Below the pieces are notes generated by a model, which worked only from the letters and a program-made list of their open reading frames with translations, had not been told where the DNA came from and searched no databases. Shown one piece after another: positions 23,837-32,367 of a stretch of DNA of 40,222 nt. The DNA lies in NCBI GenBank assembly GCA_964447605.1, contig CAYUTA010000021.1:1-40222 (forward strand). Reading direction: 5' to 3'. Each line of letters starts with the position of its first letter. Positions within the stretch are counted from its first letter, which is position 1. This stretch comes from CAYUTA01 sp964447605. Its GTDB lineage: Bacteria; Bacillota; Clostridia; Christensenellales; CAG-138. Position numbers and translations under genes: made by a program.

Positions 23837-25816
23837 ATGAAAACCAAACGGGGGAAAACAGTTGTCCTTTGGCGCTTCCTCATCGCCGCGCAGGCCGTTG
23901 TCTGGGCCGTATTTTCCGCGTTGCGCGTGCTGGGTGTATTTTCGTTCCGCATGAAATATGTGCCGTTGCTGGCGCTCGTTTTCGTGGTGGCCGACCTGGT
24001 CGTGTTCGCGCTCCTTTACGACAGGCGGCATGCCGGAGACGCCGCCTATCCGCCGCGCCGCAGGACGTTTCTGCTGTTGCTGCTATTCGCGCTTCTTGCA
24101 TCCGTCCCGCTGTTTACCGACTATATCGTGGACGGCCACGACATTCAGTTCCACCTGTTCCGCATCGAGGGCGTGAAGGATGGGCTGATGGAGGGGCAGT
24201 TCCCGGTCAGGCTGCATCCCAACACCCTGTACGGCTATGGGTACGCCAACCCGGTGTTCTACCCGGAGCTGCTGCTGTATTTCCCCGCCGCGCTGCGGCT
24301 GTGCGGCTTTTCCATCATGGGCGCGTACAAGACGTTTTTGTTCTGTCTCAACGTGCTGACGGCCTATATCGCCTACGTTTCGTTTTCCCGCATGTTCCGC
24401 TCCCGAACAATCGGAATCGCCGGCAGCGCCTTCTACACGCTTGCTCTCTACCGGCTGATCAACCTGTATACCCGCGCCGCGGTTGGCGAAGCTTCGGCCA
24501 TGGCCTTTTTGCCGCTGCTTTCCTACGGCATGTATCAAATCCTGACCGCCGACACGGAGCGGTCCGACTACCGCCGGGCGTTTTTGCCGCTGACGCTCGG
24601 CATGACCGGGCTAATTGGCACGCACCTGCTTTCCTGCGAGATGGCGTTGCCGCTGCTCGCCGTCGTCTGCCTGTGCCGCATCCGGGTGGTCTTTCAGAAA
24701 AAGCGGCTTTGGGCCATCTGCAAGGCCGCCGTGGTCACGGCGCTGCTTTCGCTATGCTTTCTGGTTCCCATGCTCGACTATCTTGGCCACGATACCTATC
24801 AGGTGTTCCATTACAGCGTGACCAACCGCGCGCACGAGGCGCTCAACATTGCGCAGCTGTTTCCGCTGTTGCCCGGCGGCATGGGCGAGAGCATCGCCCT
24901 GTCCGAGGGAATCGCCGGCGAGATGCCCCTTGGGCTGGGCTTTTGCGCCGCGCTGGTTCTGCTGGCCTGGCCCGTACTGCGCGCGCGGGCAAAGAACGCG
25001 GCGGCGGTGGAGGCGGCCGCTTGCGCGCGCATGGCGCGGCTTTGCTATGTGCTTGCGCTCGCGCTGCTCATTATGACCACGAGCCTGTTTCCCTGGGAGG
25101 GCGTTTACAACCTCGGCGGTGTGTTTGCGCAGCTTGCCAATATGCTGCAGTTCCCCTGGCGGCTGCTTGCGCCCGCAACGCTGCTTGTCACCATTGTCGC
25201 GTGCGCATGCTTCCGGCTTTTGCCCGCGGCCGTGCCCGAGCCGTTTGCGCGGCGGCTGGCCGCCTACACGCTCTGCCTGTTTGCGCTGATTACGCCCCTT
25301 GCCTACTGCGACCGGCTTTTGCAGCAGGGGGACGCGCTGCACGTTCGTTTGTTTGCCGATCTCGATCAGACCTCCTCCGTCGGCGACGCGGAGTACCTGC
25401 CCCATGGGTCGGACGGAACCGCGCCCTATCGCATTGACGAGCCGGTCAACGCCGCCGCCGGTCTGAACGTGGAATCCTTTTCCCGCGCGGGGACGCGCAT
25501 AACCATTGCGGTAAGCAACGCAGCCTCTGCGGACGGAGCGGTGGACCTGCCGCTGATCTATTATCCCGGCTATACCGCTTTTGCTGCGGACGGCGGTACG
25601 TTTGCGCTTGAAAAAGGCGCGTTCTGCCGTATCCGGCTCATAGTTCCCGCGGGATTTGCCGGGACGATCCGGGTTGTATTTTCCGGGCGGCCGCTCTGGC
25701 GTGCGGCGGAGGCCGTTTCATTCCTGACCGCCGCCGCGCTTGCCGCGGTGTATGTGCGTGCACGAAAACGCGGCGCGCCGCTGAAGGCGTCTGCCGGCGA
25801 AGCGGGCGTCGCATAA
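23837..25816 (+). CDS. large multi-pass membrane protein, GT-C/PTPS-related type
   Basis: 659 aa. ATG 23837 is 6 bases after GGGAGA; an ATG two codons earlier is too close. About 11-13 hydrophobic helices fill residues 10-490. A large loop after helix 3 has DYIVDGHDIQFHLFRIEGVKDGLMEGQFPVR and GYANPVFYPELLLYFP, with acidic residues in the place of GT-C catalytic aspartates. A C-terminal beta-rich domain (about 500-625) and a last helix follow. The pattern fits the '6-pyruvoyl-tetrahydropterin synthase related' membrane family and YfhO-like proteins, which are probably lipid-linked-sugar glycosyltransferases. The substrate is unknown. Confidence 0.8.
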   Translation: MKTKRGKTVVLWRFLIAAQAVVWAVFSALRVLGVFSFRMKYVPLLALVFVVADLVVFALLYDRRHAGDAAYPPRRRTFLLLLLFALLASVPLFTDYIVDGHDIQFHLFRIEGVKDGLMEGQFPVRLHPNTLYGYGYANPVFYPELLLYFPAALRLCGFSIMGAYKTFLFCLNVLTAYIAYVSFSRMFRSRTIGIAGSAFYTLALYRLINLYTRAAVGEASAMAFLPLLSYGMYQILTADTERSDYRRAFLPLTLGMTGLIGTHLLSCEMALPLLAVVCLCRIRVVFQKKRLWAICKAAVVTALLSLCFLVPMLDYLGHDTYQVFHYSVTNRAHEALNIAQLFPLLPGGMGESIALSEGIAGEMPLGLGFCAALVLLAWPVLRARAKNAAAVEAAACARMARLCYVLALALLIMTTSLFPWEGVYNLGGVFAQLANMLQFPWRLLAPATLLVTIVACACFRLLPAAVPEPFARRLAAYTLCLFALITPLAYCDRLLQQGDALHVRLFADLDQTSSVGDAEYLPHGSDGTAPYRIDEPVNAAAGLNVESFSRAGTRITIAVSNAASADGAVDLPLIYYPGYTAFAADGGTFALEKGAFCRIRLIVPAGFAGTIRVVFSGRPLWRAAEAVSFLTAAALAAVYVRARKRGAPLKASAGEAGVA

Positions 25817-26132
25817 TCGGGCCGGCCCGATGCGCCGCAGGATGCGTGCATTGCACGTTCGCCTGAGACGGCCGGGACGCGCAAGCCCCTCCGGGTATTG
25901 AATAAATGTTATCGGAGTGGAGCGTTCGCCGTTCATCCATTCCTTCCGGCTTTGCCGGCGCGGCGGCTCGCCCATGCGGGCGTTTTCCCGCGCATGTTGC
26001 CGGGCGCGCCATGCTCCCGGCGCAGGGAACGCGCGGCGCTTCCTCCCAAACAGCGTGTTCTGGCCGCGGGGACGGGACGCGGTGTGCTTTTTTCCAATAT
26101 GCAAAACGCCAATCAGGAAAGGAATCGAATTC
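25817..26132. other. gene-free region before the kinase gene
   Basis: 316 bp without a supportable ORF. A GCCCATGCGGGCG...CCCGCGCATG inverted repeat and a stretch GCATGTTGCC...GCTCCCGGCGCAGGGAAC (about 25990-26035) recall copy C in order and wording; it may be a badly decayed fifth repeat element. Confidence 0.4.
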
Positions 26133-27245
26133 ATGCAGCACAACATTCTTGAAATTGCCGGCATGTTCCTGCTCGACAGCGCGCCCGTTTCCGGCGGCAG
26201 CTGGGGCGAGGGGCACATCAACGACACCTACCGCGTGGTTTGCGCAAGCGGCACAAGCTATATTTTGCAGCGCCTCAACGCCCATGTGTTTCCCAATCCC
26301 ATACACGTGATGGAAAACGTTGTGGCCGTTACAACCTTTCTCCGCCCGCAGGTCAACGAACCGCGCGCATGCCTGTCGCTGCTGCCCGCGCGCGCAGACG
26401 GCGGCTGTTACGTGTTGGACGACGCGGGCGGCTGCTGGCGCGTGTATACGTTTATCGACAGGGCGATCTGCCTGCAGACGCCGGAATTCCCGCAGGATTT
26501 TTATGAAAGCGCGGTAGCCTTCGGCAGCTTTGCGCGCATGCTTGCCGGGTTTCCGGCCGATTCGCTGCACGAGACCATTCCGAATTTTCACAATACGCCC
26601 GCGCGCTACCGCGCTTTCCACGCCGCGCTGGAAGCGGATCCGCTTGGCCGCAGACAGGGGGTGGCGGAGGATGTGGCGCGCTACCTTGCGCACGAGGGCG
26701 AAGCCTCGGCGCTGTATGATCTCCAGCAAAGCGGCGCGCTGCCGCTGCGCGTTACGCATAACGATACCAAGCTCAACAACGTCATGCTCGACGCGACGAC
26801 GCGCAAGGCGCTGTGCGTGGTGGACCTCGATACCGTCATGCCCGGGCTGTCCGCGCATGATTTTGGCGACGCAATCCGCTTTGGCGCCTCCACCGCGGCG
26901 GAGGACGAGCGCGACGTATCGCGCGTTTCGATGGAGCTGGAGCGGTTCTCCATATATGCGGAGGGGTTTCTGGCCGCCTGCGGAAGAAGTCTGACGGAGC
27001 TGGAGATTCGCTGCCTGCCGCTGGGCGCAAAGCTTATGACGCTCGAATGCGGCATGCGCTTCCTTACCGATTACGTCATGGGCGACACCTATTTTAAGAT
27101 CGATTACGACACGCACAACCTTGTTCGCAGCCGCACGCAGATGGCGCTTTTGTGCGATATGGAGCGCAAATGGACGCAGATGGAGCGGCGGACGGCGCTG
27201 GCGGCCGAGCGCTGCGGCAGGCCGTTAAAAAACGCGGCTCTTTGA
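26133..27245 (+). CDS. APH-fold sugar kinase, N-acetylhexosamine 1-kinase (NahK)-like
   Basis: 370 aa, RBS AGGAAAGGA. Aminoglycoside-phosphotransferase fold. The N-lobe has GGSWGEGHINDTYRV as nucleotide loop, the catalytic loop is HNDTKLNNVMLD (209-220) and the Mg-binding motif is VVDLDTVMPG (230-238). These last two motifs are those of NahK, which phosphorylates GlcNAc/GalNAc at C1 in the lacto-N-biose and mucin-sugar pathway. No phosphorylase is adjacent, so the substrate is inferred. The last codons and stop (27243-27245) lie inside a repeat-family hairpin. Confidence 0.85.
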   Translation: MQHNILEIAGMFLLDSAPVSGGSWGEGHINDTYRVVCASGTSYILQRLNAHVFPNPIHVMENVVAVTTFLRPQVNEPRACLSLLPARADGGCYVLDDAGGCWRVYTFIDRAICLQTPEFPQDFYESAVAFGSFARMLAGFPADSLHETIPNFHNTPARYRAFHAALEADPLGRRQGVAEDVARYLAHEGEASALYDLQQSGALPLRVTHNDTKLNNVMLDATTRKALCVVDLDTVMPGLSAHDFGDAIRFGASTAAEDERDVSRVSMELERFSIYAEGFLAACGRSLTELEIRCLPLGAKLMTLECGMRFLTDYVMGDTYFKIDYDTHNLVRSRTQMALLCDMERKWTQMERRTALAAERCGRPLKNAAL

Positions 27246-27290
27246 CGGGGCAACCGCAATTTGCCGCTCGCCCCGCGGGTTTCCGTGCGG
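27224..27290 (+). repeat. intergenic repeat element, copy D (short)
   Basis: GTTAAAAAACGCGGCTCTTTGAC hairpin region, then GGGGCAACCGCAATTTGCCG and CCCGCGGGTTTCC, matching the left end of copies A and C. It starts inside the 3' end of the kinase gene and lies upstream of the amidase-like gene. From 27291 to 27505 I see no gene, only a few inverted repeats (CAGGGACG...CATCCCTG). Confidence 0.55.
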
Positions 27291-27505
27291 AAAAATGCAC
27301 GAAGCAGAGGCAGGGACGCACATGCCGTCCCGAAAGCGTTCCCCTGCGGGGGGGGCTGGGAACGCGCCATCCCTGCCCGTTTACGGGGCGCTGAAAAACG
27401 GAGCATATGCCGCCTGTGGCCCCCCGGGCCGTACCCGGACGTAAAAACGACGGTTTACCGGGTATCATGTCACAAATTGTTCACGGCTTGATAATAGTTC
27501 GGCTA

Positions 27506-27534
27506 TTGTTCGCGGCGGAATGCGCGGCTATACT
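27506..27534 (+). promoter_or_regulatory. promoter of the amidase-like lipoprotein
   Basis: TTGTTC (27506-27511), 17 bp, TATACT (27529-27534). The GTG start is only 7 bases past the -10 box, so the transcript would have little or no leader. Confidence 0.6.
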
Positions 27535-27541
27535 GTTAATC

Positions 27542-29155
27542 GTGAAAACACGATTATGGGGCAAATGTACTTTGGCGATGCTGGTTTGCACGCTGTGTTG
27601 CGCTTGGGCGCTCTTTGGCTGCACGCGGGCGCAAAACGGCCGAGCCGCATCCGCAACGCCCGCGCAGCGCCCCGCAACGCCCGCGCCCGTCGACACGCGC
27701 ATGCCCGCGCGGGTCTCGGGCTATCCGGACAATTTTGACACGCTGTATACGCGGCTGATCGAGCGGGAGATCAGCGTGTTTGAGATCCAGCAGGACGTGA
27801 CCGACGGACTTTACAGTTACGAAGACCTCACGCGTTTCTATCTCGACCGCATTGAGGAATACGGCGCGTCCAACAGCATCCTTTGCACGCTGAGCGGCGC
27901 GCGCGCGCGCGCCGCCGCATGCGACCGCAGCCCGGGGAACGGCTCGCCGCTGTACGGCATTCCCTTCATCGTGCTGGACAATATCGACGTTGCCGGCGCG
28001 CCCACAACGGGCGGGGCCTATCTGTTGCGCGCGCGCACGCCGGAAGCCGACGCGTTTCTCATCCGCATGCTCACCGTACAGGGCGCGATTCCGCTGGCAA
28101 AGGCGAACCTCGACGAGCTTTCCGGCCTGGTCATACAGTACTCGGAAAAGGTGCCGCACGGCTCGTCGCTCGGCGGCATTCCCGTCAGCCCCTATGGCGG
28201 CCGGCATGACGCGGGCGGCGCAAGCTTTGGCGCGGCCATGTCCGTTACGCGCGGGCTCGCGCCCCTGGCCGTGGGCACGGATACCGTGGGCGACGTGCTG
28301 CAAAGCGCCCGTGCAAACAGCGTGGTCGGCATCCGCCCGACGCACGCGCTTGTTTCCCGCACGGGGCTCATTCCCGCCAATCCCGCGTTCGACGTGGCGG
28401 TTCCGTTTGCAAAATCGGTCAAGGAGGCCGCATACCTGCTGTATGCCATGCAGGGCTCGGATATGAACGACGCCTATCAGCAGACCGGCGATTACGCGCC
28501 CATAAACGACCCGGAAGAATTTCTCAACGCCACGGCGGCAAGCGCGCTTGAAGGCCTGCGCGTGCTGTTGTTCGATGGAGAAGACGAACTCCCCGAAGCG
28601 GCGCTCAACGCGCTTGTGCACGCCGGCGCGCAGCTTGTCGGCGGGCTGACCTACGACCCTTACGCCGAGGATGCGGCCATGGAAAAGCTCTCCGGCATGC
28701 CGTATATTTACGGCGTGCGCGACAGCGTGAACGCATTTCTTGCTAAACAGGCGGTCGAGGGCGTGAACAGCATCACGCAGCTGCTGCGCTATAACGAACG
28801 GCACGAAGACGCCATTCCATACGGCCAGGGGCGGCTCAACGCGTTTGCGCTGCTTGCGCCCATGCACTATACTTCCGTGGATACCGTGGACCGCTATATC
28901 AGCGAACATAGTCTGGAACAATTTATGGTTGAAAATGAAATCGACCTGATTCTCTCTCGCGACGCGGCGCTCGCGGCCTACAGCAATACGCCGCTCAACC
29001 CCAGCGTGTCGATCCCGCTTGGCGGCACGCGCACAAACGGGGACGGCTCGCTGCAATCGGCGGTGTTGACCGCGCGCGTCGGCGGCGACGAACTGGCCAT
29101 CCGCGCGGCGTATCTGCTCGAATCCAGTTTAGGAGGGCTCCGCGTAAAACCATAG
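27542..29155 (+). CDS. lipoprotein with amidase-signature fold, catalytic residues lost
   Basis: 537 aa from GTG 27542. The signal peptide starts MKTRLWGKCT and ends in lipobox LFGC (Cys27), so it should be an outer-face lipoprotein. The remainder aligns by eye with amidase-signature enzymes from YSYEDLTRFYLDRIEEY through SLGGIPVSPYGG to VVGIRPTHALVSRTGLIP. The Ser-cisSer-Lys triad is gone: VKDNID reads VLDNID (Leu145), GGSSGG reads GGASFG (Ala227) and the nucleophile position in TDxGGS reads VGD (Asp251). It is therefore probably a binding or scaffold protein rather than an amidase. ATG 27578 would still leave a truncated signal peptide but has no RBS. Confidence 0.85.
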   Translation: MKTRLWGKCTLAMLVCTLCCAWALFGCTRAQNGRAASATPAQRPATPAPVDTRMPARVSGYPDNFDTLYTRLIEREISVFEIQQDVTDGLYSYEDLTRFYLDRIEEYGASNSILCTLSGARARAAACDRSPGNGSPLYGIPFIVLDNIDVAGAPTTGGAYLLRARTPEADAFLIRMLTVQGAIPLAKANLDELSGLVIQYSEKVPHGSSLGGIPVSPYGGRHDAGGASFGAAMSVTRGLAPLAVGTDTVGDVLQSARANSVVGIRPTHALVSRTGLIPANPAFDVAVPFAKSVKEAAYLLYAMQGSDMNDAYQQTGDYAPINDPEEFLNATAASALEGLRVLLFDGEDELPEAALNALVHAGAQLVGGLTYDPYAEDAAMEKLSGMPYIYGVRDSVNAFLAKQAVEGVNSITQLLRYNERHEDAIPYGQGRLNAFALLAPMHYTSVDTVDRYISEHSLEQFMVENEIDLILSRDAALAAYSNTPLNPSVSIPLGGTRTNGDGSLQSAVLTARVGGDELAIRAAYLLESSLGGLRVKP

Positions 29156-29165
29156 GGGGGTGTGC

Positions 29166-29810
29166 ATGCGCCGAACGGACGATCTGCAATTTCAGGGACT
29201 GACCATTTTACAGGAAGGCGGCGCGGCGTGCTTCAGCGAGGACGCGGTGTTGCTGGCCCATTTTTTATGCCTGACCCCGCGCGATTTTGCCGTCGACCTC
29301 GGCGCGGGCAACGGCGTGATCAGCATGCTGGGGCAGGCCAAAACAGGCGCGCGCTTTGCCGGCGTGGAGCGCGACGAGGCGCAATGCGCGCTCGCGCGGC
29401 AATCCGCAAAACAAAACGGGCAGGATATCGCGTTTTACTGCCTTGACGTGGCGGACGCGCCCGGCGTTCTCGGTCACGGCGCGTTTTCCGCTGCGGTGAT
29501 GAACCCGCCGTATTTTACCGTTGGCGATGTGTCCAAAAACCGGTCGCGCGCGGCCGCGCGGCACGGTGCGCCGGGTGTGCTCGATACGTTTTTGGCCGCG
29601 GCGTTCCTGCTGCTCAAAAACGGCGGCAGGCTGTTTTTATGCTATCCCGCCGCGCAGCTTACCAGCCTGCTCTGTGCGCTGCGCGCGCACCGAATCGAGC
29701 CAAAGCGGCTCTGCACGGCCCTGCCGGACGCATCCGGCGCGCCGCAAAGGCTCCTTGTGGAAGCAAAAAAGCTCGGCAAGCCCGGCCTTAGATGGGAAAT
29801 CCCGCTGTAA
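29166..29810 (+). CDS. TrmN6/YfiC-like tRNA or DNA adenine-N6 methyltransferase
   Basis: 214 aa, ATG 29166 with AGGGGGG 6-12 bases upstream. Class I SAM-dependent fold: AVDLGAGNGVISM for SAM binding (about 42-54) and the amino-methyltransferase motif NPPY at 113-116. Its closest recognised type is tRNA1(Val) A37 N6-methyltransferase. It follows the lipoprotein by 10 bp and probably shares its transcript. Confidence 0.85.
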   Translation: MRRTDDLQFQGLTILQEGGAACFSEDAVLLAHFLCLTPRDFAVDLGAGNGVISMLGQAKTGARFAGVERDEAQCALARQSAKQNGQDIAFYCLDVADAPGVLGHGAFSAAVMNPPYFTVGDVSKNRSRAAARHGAPGVLDTFLAAAFLLLKNGGRLFLCYPAAQLTSLLCALRAHRIEPKRLCTALPDASGAPQRLLVEAKKLGKPGLRWEIPL

Positions 29811-30201
29811 AACGACGGCCCGCCTCCCGCGCATAGGCGCTCCCGTGCGGCGAATTGACGCAGATAACGGGCGGGCTGGCGCATCCGCCGTCCCAGCGCA
29901 TGATTGAAGCATCTATTCCGGCTGCCAAGAGGATGGAATTGCATCCCAGCACTTACGGCGGATTCGGTTCTGCCGCCGTTGTACCAGCAGAACGTACGCG
30001 CTATCGACGGCGGCAACACAAGGCAGGCCGGCCGCCCGGCGACGCTGCCGTTCGACTGTCCGGCAAGATGCGCGCCTTCCGGCGGTTCCGGCAATGAAAC
30101 ATGCCTCCGCCGCGACGTCCTTTGCGGCCCCGTTGCCCGGGCCAAACGCCTGCCCGTCCGGAAACAGCGCTCTTTGATGGCTGCGGCGCGTCCTGCCGGA
30201 G
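29811..30201. other. gene-free region between convergent genes
   Basis: About 390 bp between a + strand methyltransferase and the minus-strand dehydrogenase, both ending here. No terminator with a T run is apparent. Several GC-rich inverted repeats exist (GGCGGC/GCCGCC around 29995-30050), but there is no clear match to the repeat family. Confidence 0.4.
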
Positions 30202-31593
30202 CTATGCCAACGCCCTGCCCATGAGCGTGCCCATGACCGAGGCCATCATCAGCCCGCGCGTCCAGCCGCTCGAATCGCCGAGGCAATGCAGACCGGAGAT
30301 GTTGGTGTGGAACGTGTCGTCCATCTTGATGCGGTTGCTGTAAAATTTCAGTTCCGGCGAATACAGCAGCGTCTCCGTTGCGGCAAAGCCCGGCACGACC
30401 TGATCCACGGCCTGGATGAAATTGACGATGTTGACCATCGCGCGGTAGGGCATGGCGGCGGTGATGTCGCCCGCGACCGCATCCGGCAGCGTGGGCCGCA
30501 CGTTGGACTGCGAAAGCTCCTTCTGCCAGGTGCGCTTGCCGCTCAGAATATCGCCGTACCGCTGCACGAGGATGTGACCGTTGCCCAGCATGTTGGTCAG
30601 TTCGCCCACCTTTTGCGCATATGCAATGGGCTGGTTGAACGGCACGGAGAAGTTGTGAGAGCACAGGATGGCGAGGTTTGTGTTTTCAGATTTCAGGTCC
30701 TTATACGAATGCCCGTTAACCACGGCCAGATCATTGTCATAATTCTCCTGGCTGACAAAGCCGCCGGGGTTCTGGCAGAACGTGCGCACCTTGTTTTTAA
30801 ACGGCAGCGGGTAGCCGATAAGCTTGGATTCATAGAGCACCTCGTTGATCTGCTCCATGACCTCGTTGCGCACCTCCACGCGCACGCCGATATCCACCGT
30901 GCCCGGCAAATGGGAAATACCGTGCTCCCCGCAGATTTTTTCCAGCCAGTCCGCGCCGCGGCGGCCGGTTGCCACGACGGTGTGCGCGGCGCGGATCTCG
31001 AGCGGGCCGCCCCTGGGGTCGTTGACGTAAACGCCCAGGCACGCGCCGTTTTCAAGGATCAGGTTCGTGCATTCGTGACCAAAGAGCATGGTCACGCCGC
31101 GGGACTGCAAATCCCGCTCGATGGCCAGATAGATGTCCTGCGCACGCTCGGTGCCGAGGTGGCGGATGGGGCAGTCCACCAGCTTCAGCCCCGCCTTGAT
31201 GGCGTTGCGGCGGATGTTTTTTACCGCGCTGGAATGGCCGACGCCTTCAACTCTGGAGTCCGCGCCGAAATTGAGATAGATTTCATCGCAGTAACCGATG
31301 GTATCCTGCGCGACCTCCGGCGTGATGAGCGTGGGCAGGTCGCCGCCGACCTCGTAGCTGAGCGACAGCTTGCCGTCGGAAAACGCGCCCGCGCCGGAGA
31401 AGCCCGTGGTAATATGGCAGTACGGCTTGCAGCTTACGCAGCGGCGCGTCTTTTCCTTGGGGCAATGCCGGTTTTCAATGGCCTGTCCCTTTTCGACCAG
31501 CACGATGTTCTTTTTGCTGCCCTTTTGCAGCATTTCGTATGCCGTAAAGATGCCGGCCGGGCCGGAACCGATGATGACAACGTCCGTTTTCAT
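30202..31593 (-). CDS. NAD(P)/FAD-dependent dehydrogenase (COG2509-type)
   Basis: 463 aa from ATG 31593 (GAGAGG about 12 bases upstream). The open frame continues 133 codons into the repeat element, but that part is not gene-like. The N-terminal dinucleotide fold has VVIIGSGPAGIFTAYEM, and a CPKEKTRRCVSCKPYCHITTGFSGAGAFSDGK segment carries four Cys. The middle has VVATGRRGADWLE and the C-terminal FAD loop LHCLGDSSGWTRGLMMASVMG. This is the typical 'uncharacterised FAD-dependent dehydrogenase' of Firmicutes; the substrate is unknown. Its 5' leader would consist of copy C. Confidence 0.88.
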   Translation of the reverse strand: MKTDVVIIGSGPAGIFTAYEMLQKGSKKNIVLVEKGQAIENRHCPKEKTRRCVSCKPYCHITTGFSGAGAFSDGKLSLSYEVGGDLPTLITPEVAQDTIGYCDEIYLNFGADSRVEGVGHSSAVKNIRRNAIKAGLKLVDCPIRHLGTERAQDIYLAIERDLQSRGVTMLFGHECTNLILENGACLGVYVNDPRGGPLEIRAAHTVVATGRRGADWLEKICGEHGISHLPGTVDIGVRVEVRNEVMEQINEVLYESKLIGYPLPFKNKVRTFCQNPGGFVSQENYDNDLAVVNGHSYKDLKSENTNLAILCSHNFSVPFNQPIAYAQKVGELTNMLGNGHILVQRYGDILSGKRTWQKELSQSNVRPTLPDAVAGDITAAMPYRAMVNIVNFIQAVDQVVPGFAATETLLYSPELKFYSNRIKMDDTFHTNISGLHCLGDSSGWTRGLMMASVMGTLMGRALA

Positions 31594-31632
31594 AATGGAA
31601 TCAACCTCTCGCTTGTTTGAATGTTGGATGGG

Positions 31633-31996
31633 GATACGGAGGTACGCTGGAGGCGCCGCCTCCAAACCGCCGTTCAAGGGCATGGCCCTTAACAGACCGT
31701 CAAAAAGAACGGGAGCGCACAAATCGCGCGGATTTTGCATGCGGCCGCAATCACGAACGGCTGCGCCGTTTGCCGGTCCCGCTGTCTGTAACGGGTCAAA
31801 AGCGACGTGCGCGCCGTCGCTTTTGACGGAGCCTGTCGTCTTTCCCACATCGTTTCGATCCGGCTCCGCCTGATTTGCCGGTGGAACGGATCGCCCGGTT
31901 TGGGCGGTTCCCCTGGGTATGTCGCCGCCCGGGAGCCCGCGGGACGAGAGGCAACATGCGGTTGCTCCCGTCAAAAAACATGGTTTTTTCACGGTC
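31633..31996 (-). repeat. intergenic repeat element, copy C (most complete)
   Basis: On the minus strand this 364-bp element combines the left block seen in copies A and D with the right block of copy B. It contains a perfect 12-bp hairpin, GTCAAAAGCGAC with GTCGCTTTTGAC (31795-31827, 9-base loop), then AACGGC/GCCGTT (31756-31770, 3-base loop). Next come TGCAAAATCCGCGC followed by a GCGC...GCGC helix, a TTTTTGACGG box and hairpins AAGGG/CCCTT and GGAGGC/GCCTCC. It ends about 40 bp before the dehydrogenase ATG, in the same orientation. Confidence 0.7.
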
Positions 31997-31999
31997 TAA

Positions 32000-32025
32000 G
32001 GCTAAGGAAAGATGCCCCCTTAGCC
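32000..32025 (-). terminator. hairpin at the end of the hinT operon
   Basis: GGCTAAGG and CCTTAGCC form an 8-bp perfect stem overlapping the HIT stop codon (32020-32022). On the minus strand it is followed by TTAG, not a T run; the first T-rich tract comes with the copy C hairpin. Confidence 0.45.
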
Positions 32026-32364
32026 CGGCGGCCACTGCAGCGAACGCCCGCCCAGCAGGTGCAGGTGCAGATGCGGCACGCTCTGTCCGCCGTCGCGCCC
32101 GACGTTGGACACGATGCGGTAACCCTTTTCGGAAAGCCCCAGTTTTGCCGCAAGCGACCGCGCCGCCTCGAACAGCCGGAACAGGATGTCCGCGTCATCC
32201 GCTGTCAGCGTATCCACGGATTCGATGTGCCGCTTGGGGATGACGAGCACATGCACGGGCGCCTGCGGGTCGATGTCGTGAAACGCCAGCACGCGGTCGT
32301 CCTCATACGCCTTGCTGGAGGGAATCGCGCCCTCCGCAATTTTACAAAAGATACATTCGTTCAT
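32020..32364 (-). CDS. hinT: HIT-family nucleotide phosphoramidase (HinT-like)
   Basis: 114 aa. HIT signature HLHLHLLGG with H98, H100 and H102, and the N-terminal zinc-type pair CIFCKIA. It hydrolyses AMP-lysine or other purine phosphoramidates. Start 3 bp after the mtaB stop, so it is the last gene of the prmA-rsmE-mtaB-hinT operon. Confidence 0.93.
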   Translation of the reverse strand: MNECIFCKIAEGAIPSSKAYEDDRVLAFHDIDPQAPVHVLVIPKRHIESVDTLTADDADILFRLFEAARSLAAKLGLSEKGYRIVSNVGRDGGQSVPHLHLHLLGGRSLQWPPG

Positions 32365-32367
32365 TGG

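Noticed and set aside
31594..31992. 133-codon N-terminal extension of the FAD dehydrogenase
   Set aside because: Encoded entirely by repeat element C and lacks any domain; the dinucleotide-binding motif begins right after ATG 31593.
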